Assembly (NCBI RefSeq): GCF_958453765.1 | Contig: NZ_CAUDZA010000022.1 | Location: 1 to 39,966, forward strand | Direction: 5' to 3' | Origin: Phascolarctobacterium_A succinatutens_B | GTDB taxonomy: Bacteria > Bacillota > Negativicutes > Acidaminococcales > Acidaminococcaceae | DNA: 39,966 nt | Shown: positions 22,721 to 29,430 of the stretch, in pieces | How the letters are laid out: every line of letters begins with the position of its first letter | Numbering within the stretch: position 1 is the first letter of the stretch | Translations under genes and position numbers: made by a program | The notes under the pieces: generated by a model | What the model was told of the DNA's origin: nothing | The model's database searches: none | What the model saw: the letters and a program-made list of their open reading frames with translations, nothing else

Positions 22721-23395
22721 ATGGAAGAAATGGTAACTGTTTACCTGCTGGGCAAAAAGTACAGTGTCCCGGCAACCCTGACCATTATGGATGCCATGGA
22801 ATATGCAGGCTTTAAGCTGGTGCGCGGCTGCGGCTGTCGCAGCGGCTTTTGCGGAGCCTGTGCAGTAATTTATCGTTTGAAGGGCAGCACTGAGCTGAAG
22901 GTTGTGCTTTCCTGCCAGACGAAGGTTGAGGAAGGCATGTGCGTTGGCAAGATTGATTCCTTCCCGATTAACAAGCGCACCTTTAATATCGAAGAGATTA
23001 AGGCAAGCGATAATATTGTCGGTCAGCTGTATCCGGAAATCTTCAGCTGCATTGGCTGCAATGCCTGCACGAAGGGCTGTCCGCAAGGCCTGAATGTTAT
23101 GCAGTATATTGCTTACGCTCAGCGCGGCGAATATGAGAAAGCAGCACATGCTTCCTTTGACTGCGTTGGCTGCAATATCTGTGCATCCCGCTGCCCGGCG
23201 CAAATCAGCCACAGCGCTGTCGGCCTGCTGTGCCGTCGCCTGACCGGCAAATATATTGCGCCGAAGTGCGAGCATCTGGCTAAGCGTGTTGCAGAAATTG
23301 AAAACGGCGATTATGTAACACTGTTGGAAAAGCTCAAAAATATGCCTTTGGACGAAATCAAAGACCTGTATAACAAGCGTGAGATTGAAAAATAA
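22721..23395 (+). CDS. TfrB/FrdB-like fumarate reductase Fe-S subunit
   Basis: The 224-residue protein would carry electrons to the flavoprotein encoded next. It has a [2Fe-2S] site (C39-x4-C44-x2-C47, C65) and two CX2CX2CX3CP motifs (C111-C121, CIGCNACTKGCP; C149-C159, CVGCNICASRCP). In membrane FrdB the last cluster is [3Fe-4S] with a wider spacing next to the quinone site; here it looks like a second [4Fe-4S]. No FrdC/FrdD membrane anchor is encoded nearby, so the enzyme should be soluble. Methanogen TfrB has an added CCG (HdrD-like) domain, which is absent here; HdrB of the upstream operon could supply it. ATG 22721 follows AAGGAG; a longer upstream frame lacks support. Confidence 0.85.
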   Translation: MEEMVTVYLLGKKYSVPATLTIMDAMEYAGFKLVRGCGCRSGFCGACAVIYRLKGSTELKVVLSCQTKVEEGMCVGKIDSFPINKRTFNIEEIKASDNIVGQLYPEIFSCIGCNACTKGCPQGLNVMQYIAYAQRGEYEKAAHASFDCVGCNICASRCPAQISHSAVGLLCRRLTGKYIAPKCEHLAKRVAEIENGDYVTLLEKLKNMPLDEIKDLYNKREIEK

Positions 23396-23409
23396 GGAGG
23401 TGCGGCAAG

Positions 23410-25017
23410 GTGAGTGCATTTACTGAAGATATGTTAAAATCTATGGCTAAGGTTGAAGCTACCCGTGCCCAACGTCTGCATGCTTCTATCGAACGCTTTA
23501 CGGCAGAGGAGAAGGACAAGCTGCTGAAGGAGTTCCATCCGGACTATAGCTCCAAGGGCTTCAAGGTGCTGGAGGTTGGTCCCAACAAGGGACAGAAGGT
23601 GCCGGTAGAATTGGCACAGCTGCTGGAGGGCAAAAGCCGCCTGCAGGATGTAGAGCTTGATTTGGAAAAAGTGGACTATGACGTTGATGTGTTGGTTATC
23701 GGTGGCGGCGGCGCCGGTGCTTCCGCTGCGCTGGAAGCACATAACGGCGGCGCTAATGTCCTCGTAGTTACAAAGCTGCGTATGGGCGATGCCAACACGA
23801 TGATGGCCGAGGGTGGTATTCAGGCTGCGGATAAGGGCAACGATTCTCCGGCGCATCATTATCTGGATGCCTTTGGCGGCGGTCACTACAAAAATATTCC
23901 CGAGCTTTTGGAAGAGCTGGTAAGCAATGGACCTTTGGCGATTGACTGGCTGAGCAAGCTGGGCGTTATGTTCGATAAGGAGCAGGATGGCACTATGGTG
24001 ACGACGCATGGCGGCGGCACAAGCCGTAAGCGTATGCATGCCTGCGCCGATTACACCGGTGCGGAGATCATGCGCGTGCTGCGTGACGAGGTGCAGAACC
24101 GCGGTATTCCGGTGCTGGAGTTTGCACCCGCAGTTGAGCTGCTGCTTGACGAGGAGGGCAAAACTGCCGGTGCGGTGCTGTGGGATTTCGATGCGCAGGA
24201 GTACAAGGTTGTACGCGCGAAATGCGTAATCATGGCAACCGGTGGTGCAGGACGCTTGCATTATCAGGGCTTCCCGACCTCCAACCATTACGGCGCGACT
24301 GCGGATGGTCTTGTTATGGCATATCGTGCCGGTGCGCCGCTGATTTATGCTGACGCAATTCAGTATCATCCGACGGGTGTTGCTTATCCGGCGCAGATCT
24401 ATGGCGCGTTGGTTACAGAAAAGGTGCGTTCGATTGGTGCACAGCTGGTAAACAGCGAAGGCGAAATCTTTATGCATCCGCTGGAAACTCGTGATGTGGC
24501 GGCTGCGTCTATCATCCGCGAGTGTACTGCCCGCGGCAAGGGCGTGAAGGCGCTCGATGGCGTGGCGCTGTGGCTCGATACGCCGCTGATTGAAATGCTG
24601 CATGGCGAAGGCACGATTGCCAAACGCATTCCTGGTATGCTGCGTATGTATGCTAAGTTCGGCATTGACCTGCGCAAGGAGCCTATTTTGATTTATCCGA
24701 CGCTGCATTACCAAAACGGCGGTATCCTGATTGATAAGGATGCGGAAACCAAACTGCCGGGCCTGTTTGTTGCCGGTGAAGCTGTTGGCGGTATTCACGG
24801 CACTAACCGTCTGATGGGCAACAGCCTGCTGGATATCATCGTCTTTGGCCGTATTGCGGGTACGAAGGCTGCCGAAGCAGCGAAGTCTGTTAAGCTGGGC
24901 AAGCTGAGCCTGGAGCATGTACATCGCTACGCTGAGGAAGAAAAGGCTGCTGGTGTGCAGGGCGAGCTGTCGCCGAAGCTGCTGCCGGTTTATACTCATG
25001 GCAGAGATGTAAGGTAA
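23410..25017 (+). CDS. TfrA/FrdA-like fumarate reductase flavoprotein
   Basis: The 535-residue protein belongs to the fumarate reductase/succinate dehydrogenase/L-aspartate oxidase family. An N-terminal extension of about 90 residues (with HPDY near 44) is followed by the FAD motif VIGGGGAGASAAL (97-109). N129 stands where FrdA has its covalent-FAD His, so FAD is probably non-covalent. Catalytic-type residues are kept: H320 (QYHPTG), T336-E337, R361, H433 (TLHYQNGG) and R467 (GTNRLMGNSL). The H320-T336 spacing is closer to L-aspartate oxidase (NadB) than to FrdA, so NadB-like activity must be considered. The adjacent Fe-S subunit, and the absence of nadA and nadC, favour fumarate reduction. 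The start is GTG 23410 after AAGGAGG. Confidence 0.85.
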   Translation: MSAFTEDMLKSMAKVEATRAQRLHASIERFTAEEKDKLLKEFHPDYSSKGFKVLEVGPNKGQKVPVELAQLLEGKSRLQDVELDLEKVDYDVDVLVIGGGGAGASAALEAHNGGANVLVVTKLRMGDANTMMAEGGIQAADKGNDSPAHHYLDAFGGGHYKNIPELLEELVSNGPLAIDWLSKLGVMFDKEQDGTMVTTHGGGTSRKRMHACADYTGAEIMRVLRDEVQNRGIPVLEFAPAVELLLDEEGKTAGAVLWDFDAQEYKVVRAKCVIMATGGAGRLHYQGFPTSNHYGATADGLVMAYRAGAPLIYADAIQYHPTGVAYPAQIYGALVTEKVRSIGAQLVNSEGEIFMHPLETRDVAAASIIRECTARGKGVKALDGVALWLDTPLIEMLHGEGTIAKRIPGMLRMYAKFGIDLRKEPILIYPTLHYQNGGILIDKDAETKLPGLFVAGEAVGGIHGTNRLMGNSLLDIIVFGRIAGTKAAEAAKSVKLGKLSLEHVHRYAEEEKAAGVQGELSPKLLPVYTHGRDVR

Positions 25018-25037
25018 AAACAAGATATAAATAAAAA

Positions 25038-25082
25038 ACATACAACGGCAAACTTCACAGCTTGTTCGTTGTATGTTTTGCT
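25038..25082 (+). terminator. Terminator after the fumarate reductase genes
   Basis: ACATACAAC and GTTGTATGT form a 9-bp stem around a long loop, followed by TTTGCTTT. The distal arm overlaps the -35 box proposed for toxin copy 3. Confidence 0.7.
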
Positions 25083-25096
25083 TTATATGCTAAAAT
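25069..25096 (+). promoter_or_regulatory. Toxin promoter, type I TA copy 3
   Basis: TTGTAT (25069-25074) and TAAAAT (25091-25096) are 16 bases apart. The -10 box matches copies 1 and 2; the -35 region differs and lies in the preceding terminator. Confidence 0.55.
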
Positions 25097-25162
25097 ATGT
25101 TTTAAGACAACCGTTTACGGGGGGCATTGCCGAAATTCTCTAAGAGAATCGAGGTGATGTCT

Positions 25163-25249
25163 ATGAGGAACTATGATTTCAAAGACCTGATGGCTTTTGG
25201 CATGTTCATTCTGGCATTGCTGACTTTTATCTTTCAGTACAGCAGATAG
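25163..25249 (+). CDS. Small hydrophobic type I toxin, copy 3
   Basis: This 28-residue peptide, MRNYDFKDLMAFG then FILALLTFIFQ and the tail YSR, is closest to copy 1. GAGGTGATGTCT precedes the ATG. The message starts with the GACAACCG...GCATTGCC hairpin (25106-25131), an inverted counterpart of the hairpin at the other end of the cassette (25317-25342). A convergent antisense RNA covers its 3' end. The cassette lies between the fumarate reductase genes and a group of larger toxin genes. Type I toxin function is inferred. Confidence 0.8.
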   Translation: MRNYDFKDLMAFGMFILALLTFIFQYSR

Positions 25250-25257
25250 TCTAGACA

Positions 25258-25348
25258 TAGAAAAACCGCCTCTGTAATTTGCAGCTACAAGGCGGTTTTT
25301 CAAACCTAATTTAAGCGGCAACCCACCTTGTGGGCGGTTGTCTTCTTT
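25258..25348 (-). ncRNA. Antisense RNA antitoxin, copy 3
   Basis: The promoter on the minus strand is TTGAAA (25378-25383) and TATATT (25355-25360), with 17-base spacing. The RNA opens with the GACAACCGCCCACAAGGTGGG hairpin and ends at an AACCGCC/GGCGGTT hairpin (25264-25297) with a TTTTT tail. The order and spacing are the same as in copies 1 and 2. Confidence 0.75.
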
Positions 25349-25410
25349 ATCTATAATATAACATAAAGCATAGTTTTTTTCAAGGAATTACTTGTGAACT
25401 TTTGGTTGTG

Positions 25411-25443
25411 CGGCGTATCATGATATGGTGCGCCGATTTTTTG
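25411..25443 (+). terminator. Possible terminator before the DUF3990 gene
   Basis: GGCG-T-ATCA and TGGT-G-CGCC form an imperfect stem, followed by GATTTTTTG. A TATAAT box at 25451-25456 comes directly after it and may start the next operon. Confidence 0.45.
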
Positions 25444-25536
25444 TATATGATATAATGAGAAGAAAGCAATGATAATTCTGAGCGTTTATAATTGATTTAT
25501 ATGCTAAGTGAAAGTATAGAATAAGGAGGTTTTAGC

Positions 25537-26001
25537 GTGGCAGATATGCTTACCCTTTACCATGGAAGCAACGTCATTGTAAAAAATCCTAAAGTATTAA
25601 CTAATGGCTTTTATAAAGATTTTGGCTACGGCTTTTATTGTACCAATTTAGAAAAACAAGCGCAGCGTTGGGCGTTGACTAAGCGTAATAAGCATGTAGT
25701 GAATATCTATAGCTATGAACCTGACAGCACACTGAATATCCTAAAATTTACTACTATGACTGATGAATGGCTGGAATTTGTTGTTGCCTGCAGGCGTGGC
25801 ATTGAACACCATTATGATATTGTGGAAGGGCCAATGGCGGATGATACGATTTGGGATTATATTGAAAGCTACGTAGATGGCAGTATAACAAAAGAAGCCT
25901 TTTGGGTGTTGGTAAAATTCAAATATCCCACTCACCAGATTGTTTATTGCACAGAGCGTGCTCTGGCAACGCTGCAGTTTGTAAGGAGTTATGCGTTATG
26001 A
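25537..26001 (+). CDS. DUF3990 family protein, ART-like putative toxin
   Basis: The 154-residue protein matches the DUF3990 pattern: LTLYHGSNVIVKNPKV, then DFGYGFYCTNLEKQAQRWA, then VNIYSYEPD. DUF3990 is, from memory, grouped with ADP-ribosyltransferase-fold proteins, with the YHGS and GFYCT segments at the NAD site. Its substrate is unknown. The start is GTG 25537 because AAGGAGG sits 6-7 bases upstream; ATG 25546 is an alternative. The stop overlaps the start of the next gene (ATGA), so the two are translated together, as in toxin-antitoxin pairs. It is transcribed with its partner and possibly with the barnase/barstar genes. Confidence 0.72.
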   Translation: MADMLTLYHGSNVIVKNPKVLTNGFYKDFGYGFYCTNLEKQAQRWALTKRNKHVVNIYSYEPDSTLNILKFTTMTDEWLEFVVACRRGIEHHYDIVEGPMADDTIWDYIESYVDGSITKEAFWVLVKFKYPTHQIVYCTERALATLQFVRSYAL

Positions 26002-26468
26002 CAAATCTTTACTTTCCTGACGAAGAAATAACAAAAAATGATTTGTACTTTATGTGTTACATGGTGGAGCGTGTGGCCCGTAAGCTAAAGCAGCATAACG
26101 CTTATGTAGTTAATACCATAGGAGAGGCTGAGCTGCGTCATTTAATCAGCGTGGCTAACGTGCTGCACAGCGTTAATCCCATGCAGGTTGAAGCTGATTG
26201 GATTACAGAGTATAACCTGCAGCAGGGTACTTTTGATATCACTGCGGTTGATAAGAATTTATGCGAGCAGATTCCGGCGGCTACTGCGATGGGCAAGGTA
26301 TATATGCGTCTTATTCTTGCTACGTTGCAGCCTGATGAAGATTACGTTCAGGGGATGCTGCGGGTATATAATAATCCTATCTGTGAAGTGATCGATAACT
26401 ATAATTCCAGTGCCTATTATGAACCGTCTTATGTAATCGCAAGAGCTTATAATGATGGTGGTTTTTAA
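25998..26468 (+). CDS. Partner of the DUF3990 protein, possible antitoxin (DUF3791-like N-terminus)
   Basis: The 156-residue acidic protein starts at ATG 25998, overlapping the DUF3990 stop, with AAGGAG upstream; the longer upstream frame only reads through DUF3990. The N-terminal half (NDLYFMCYMVERVARKLKQHNAYVV...ELRHLISVANVLHSVN) loosely resembles the short DUF3791 proteins that often accompany DUF3990. The C-terminal half (IPAATAMGKVYMRLILAT, then VIDNYNSSAYYEPSYVIARAY) I do not recognise. There is no signal peptide or transmembrane segment. An antitoxin role is inferred only from the coupled order. Confidence 0.55.
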   Translation: MTNLYFPDEEITKNDLYFMCYMVERVARKLKQHNAYVVNTIGEAELRHLISVANVLHSVNPMQVEADWITEYNLQQGTFDITAVDKNLCEQIPAATAMGKVYMRLILATLQPDEDYVQGMLRVYNNPICEVIDNYNSSAYYEPSYVIARAYNDGGF

Positions 26469-26483
26469 GAAAGGAGCATACTT

Positions 26484-27014
26484 ATGCAAAAACTTTTAGC
26501 GTTCTTTCTGGCGATGCTGCTCAGCGTCAGCGTAATTGCCGGCTGCGGCAGTAACAGCCCCAAGACCAACGATAAGCAGACAAACCAGACAACAACTGTT
26601 AATACAACCAAGAGCAACAATGGCCAGAACACTGCGGCCAACGTCAAGGCTAATAGCGGCAAAATCAAAATCAGCGAAAGCGCTGCTTACACCGATAAGG
26701 AGCACGTTGCTGCCTACATCAACGAATATAAGCACTTGCCGCACAATTATATTACGAAAAACGAAGCCAAAAAGCTGGGCTGGCAGACAAAAGGCACCCT
26801 CGACAAGGTTGCGCCGGGTAAATCCATCGGCGGCGACCGCTACGGCAATTACGAAGGCAAGCTGCCGAAGAAAAACGGCCGCAACTGGAAGGAATGCGAC
26901 ATTGATTATGTGAAGGGTAATCGTAACGCGAAGCGCATAGTCTTTTCCAACGATGGCCTGATTTACTATACCGGTGATCACTACAAGTCCTTCAGCAAGC
27001 TTTACGGGAAATAA
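26484..27014 (+). CDS. Barnase-family ribonuclease with lipoprotein signal
   Basis: The 176-residue protein has a lipoprotein signal (hydrophobic stretch, then VIAGC; lipidated Cys21), a low-complexity Asn/Thr/Lys linker (about 24-60) and a C-terminal barnase domain (NYITKNEAKKLGW, VAPGKSIGGDRYGN, EGKLPKKNGRNW). The barnase catalytic set E73, R83, R87, H102 aligns with E137, R147, R151 and H166 at exactly the same spacing, so the enzyme should cut RNA. The signal suggests it is anchored in an envelope membrane or exported. The barstar-like inhibitor is encoded 10 bases downstream and would protect the cytoplasm. AAGGAG precedes the start. Confidence 0.93.
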   Translation: MQKLLAFFLAMLLSVSVIAGCGSNSPKTNDKQTNQTTTVNTTKSNNGQNTAANVKANSGKIKISESAAYTDKEHVAAYINEYKHLPHNYITKNEAKKLGWQTKGTLDKVAPGKSIGGDRYGNYEGKLPKKNGRNWKECDIDYVKGNRNAKRIVFSNDGLIYYTGDHYKSFSKLYGK

Positions 27015-27024
27015 GGAGATTAAC

Positions 27025-27294
27025 ATGAGAACAATTACATTAGATCTTGAGCGCATGACCTCCGTGCCTGCGCTGCATAAATATCTGCGCAGCGCGCTGG
27101 CATTGCCTGTGTACTACGGTGCAAATTTAGACGCGCTGTATGACTGCCTGACGGAGATTGCTGAGCCGACGCAGCTCGTTGTGCCTGCCAACGTTACTGA
27201 TAATGAAAAGCTGGGCTGGTATGGCGAACAGCTGCTGCAGGTTTTGCAGGACGCAGCGGAAGAAAACGAAAATTTACAGGTAACAGTGAAATAA
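27025..27294 (+). CDS. Barstar-family ribonuclease inhibitor
   Basis: The 89-residue protein resembles barstar: LALPVYYGANLDALYDCL aligns with the barnase-binding helix, with both aspartates (barstar D35 and D39) and the paired tyrosines kept, followed by EQLLQVLQDAAEEN. It should bind the cytoplasmic precursor of the upstream barnase. The start ATG 27025 follows AAGGAG; a longer in-frame start overlaps barnase and is not needed. It has no signal peptide, as expected for a cytoplasmic immunity protein. Confidence 0.93.
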   Translation: MRTITLDLERMTSVPALHKYLRSALALPVYYGANLDALYDCLTEIAEPTQLVVPANVTDNEKLGWYGEQLLQVLQDAAEENENLQVTVK

Positions 27295-27301
27295 CCATAC
27301 G

Positions 27302-27331
27302 AAGGACGGGCCTTGCGCTTCGTCCTTTTTA
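27302..27331 (+). terminator. Rho-independent terminator after barstar
   Basis: GAAGGACG and CGTCCTT pair around a 12-base loop, followed by TTTTACTTTT. Confidence 0.75.
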
Positions 27332-27356
27332 CTTTTATTCGCAGGCGTGTTATAAT
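27328..27356 (+). promoter_or_regulatory. Promoter of the uup gene
   Basis: TTTACT (27328-27333) and TATAAT (27351-27356) are 17 bases apart, 37 bases before the ATG. The -35 box overlaps the barstar terminator tail. Confidence 0.6.
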
Positions 27357-27392
27357 TTTAGAGTGTAAATTTTTCACAGGGAGATAAGTAAA

Positions 27393-29285
27393 ATGATTTT
27401 AAATGCAGAGGATTTGTCGTACAGCTATGGCGACAGATTATTGTTTGAAAATATTACATTTAACGTAGAAGAAGGCGACAAGTACGGTATTATCGGTGTC
27501 AACGGCACCGGTAAAAGTACCTTGCTGCGCATGATTGCCAATCACGAGGCCGGTGACGGCAAGCTGACGATTCCCGGCGGCGTGGTGATGGAATATCTGC
27601 CGCAGGACCCGCCGTTTGAGGCAGACGCAACTGTTCTGGAGCAGGTTTTTAAAGGCGATTCGCCGCTGATGGTGCTGTTGCGCGATTACGAAGTTGCGGT
27701 GGAGCAGGCTGCAGCGGAGCCTGATAACAAAAAGCTGCAAAAGCATTTGCTTGATTTGCAGCAGCAGATGGATGATAAATATGCCTGGCAGCTGGAAAGC
27801 GAAGCTAAGGCAGTGTTAACGCAGCTTGGCATTACTAATCTGCAGCAGCAGATGGGCGAGCTGAGCGGCGGCCAGCGCAAGCGTGTGGCTTTGGCAGGCG
27901 TGCTGGTGCGTCCGTCGGACCTGCTGATTTTGGACGAGCCTACCAACCATATGGATAACGCCACTGTTGCCTGGCTGGAGCAAAAGCTGTTGGCGCGCAA
28001 GGGCGCTTTGCTGATGGTAACCCATGACCGTTATTTCTTTGACCGTGTTGTTAACCGCACTTTGGAGATAGACGGCGGCAAGGGTTATGTTTACGTCGGT
28101 AACTACAGCCTGTTTTTGCAAAAGCGTGAGGAACGCCGCATTGCGGAAGCCTCTGCTGCACAAAAGCTGCGCAATATCTATCGTCGTGAGCTGGCATGGA
28201 TCAGCCGTGGTGCGGAAGCACGCCGTACTAAAAAGAAGGACCGCGTGGAGCGCTTTGCTCAGATTGAAGCGGAAGTAAAGAACGTCAAGACGGAAGCAAA
28301 TCTGGAAATGTCCTCTGTCAGCAGTCGTCTTGGCAAAACAATCATCGAGTTGGAAGATATCGGCATGGTGTGGGACGGCAAGGATTACATCAAAGATTTC
28401 AGCTATATCTTGCTGCGTAATGACCGCATCGGTATCGTCGGTCCTAACGGCGCAGGCAAATCAACGCTGATGGATATCATCGCCGGCAAGCTGCAGCCTA
28501 CGAGCGGCGAAATGCGCGTGGGCCAGACTGTGAAGATCGGCTATTTTGCGCAGCACAGCGAGTTCCCAGACAGCAATATGCGTGTGCTGGAATATATCAA
28601 GGAAGCAAATAATTATATTGAAACGGCCGACGGTCAGCGCATAAGTGCGGCGCAGATGCTGGAACGCTTCCTCTTCCCGCCGGAGCTGCAATGGGTGCCG
28701 GTGTCCAAACTCAGCGGCGGCGAAAAACGTCGCCTTTATTTGCTGCGTGTGCTGATGACGGCACCGAACGTACTGCTTTTGGACGAGCCGACAAATGATC
28801 TGGATATCCCGACACTTTCTGTTTTGGAGGATTATCTCGACAGCTTTGCCGGTGCGGTTATCGCAGTTTCCCATGATCGTTATTTCCTCGACCGCTTTGC
28901 ACAAAAGATTTTTGCGTTGGAGCAGGATGGCAGCATTAAGCCGTATATCGGCGGTTACAGCGATTATGCAGAAGCTCTGCAGGAGGAAAGCGCACAGCAG
29001 GCGCAGCCTGCAAAGGCTAAGCTGGTGGCTGCAGCAAAGCCTGCCGAAGAGCCTGCCAAGAAGAAAATGACCTACGGCGAGCGCCTGGAGCTGGAGCGTC
29101 TTGACCAGGAGATTGCACGCAGCGAGGCAGAGCTGAAAATGCTGGGTGCGGAAATCAACCAATGCGGCAGTGACTTCACCCGCTTGGCAGACTTGACGAA
29201 GCAGCAGGAGGCTGTGCAGCAAAAGCTGGATGAGATGGTGGACCGTTGGGCTTATCTTTCCGAATTGGCAGAAGCAGAAGGCTGA
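27393..29285 (+). CDS. uup: ABC-F family ATPase, Uup type
   Basis: The 630-residue soluble protein has two ABC ATPase domains and no membrane part. Domain 1 has the Walker A GVNGTGKST, the signature LSGGQRKRVAL and DEPTNHMD. Domain 2 has GPNGAGKST, LSGGEKRRLYL and DEPTNDLD. Between them is the ABC-F linker, and the C-terminus carries a charged coiled coil (about 555-630, YGERLELERLDQEIARSE...). This layout fits Uup, an ABC-F protein linked to ribosome function, DNA recombination and mobile element excision in E. coli. AGGGAG and a promoter precede it, and it is probably a single-gene unit ended by the hairpin at 29368. Confidence 0.92.
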   Translation: MILNAEDLSYSYGDRLLFENITFNVEEGDKYGIIGVNGTGKSTLLRMIANHEAGDGKLTIPGGVVMEYLPQDPPFEADATVLEQVFKGDSPLMVLLRDYEVAVEQAAAEPDNKKLQKHLLDLQQQMDDKYAWQLESEAKAVLTQLGITNLQQQMGELSGGQRKRVALAGVLVRPSDLLILDEPTNHMDNATVAWLEQKLLARKGALLMVTHDRYFFDRVVNRTLEIDGGKGYVYVGNYSLFLQKREERRIAEASAAQKLRNIYRRELAWISRGAEARRTKKKDRVERFAQIEAEVKNVKTEANLEMSSVSSRLGKTIIELEDIGMVWDGKDYIKDFSYILLRNDRIGIVGPNGAGKSTLMDIIAGKLQPTSGEMRVGQTVKIGYFAQHSEFPDSNMRVLEYIKEANNYIETADGQRISAAQMLERFLFPPELQWVPVSKLSGGEKRRLYLLRVLMTAPNVLLLDEPTNDLDIPTLSVLEDYLDSFAGAVIAVSHDRYFLDRFAQKIFALEQDGSIKPYIGGYSDYAEALQEESAQQAQPAKAKLVAAAKPAEEPAKKKMTYGERLELERLDQEIARSEAELKMLGAEINQCGSDFTRLADLTKQQEAVQQKLDEMVDRWAYLSELAEAEG

Positions 29286-29367
29286 GCTTGACAAGCAGGC
29301 TGCTTATTGTTAAAATTAAATTTGAAAAATTGTTGTGGATTTTTTCTGATTCAATAGTCATCTTTTC

Positions 29368-29404
29368 GCCACACGACTGTGTTTGCAGCCGTGTGGCTTT
29401 TGTT
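29368..29404 (+). terminator. Terminator after uup
   Basis: GCCACACG and CGTGTGGC form an 8-bp stem with a loop of about 14 bases, followed by TTTTGTT. Confidence 0.75.
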
Positions 29405-29430
29405 ATATTAGGGAAAATGGGAGTAAGGAT

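Noticed and set aside
23410..25017. Plain L-aspartate oxidase (nadB)
   Set aside because: Residue spacing is partly NadB-like, but the gene is paired with a three-cluster Fe-S subunit and has no nadA or nadC neighbour. It is kept as an alternative, not as the main call.
23434..25041. A 535-codon open frame on the minus strand antisense to the fumarate reductase flavoprotein gene
   Set aside because: It mirrors the coding frame of the real gene, has no recognisable domains and no matching ribosome binding site; it is a codon-bias shadow.
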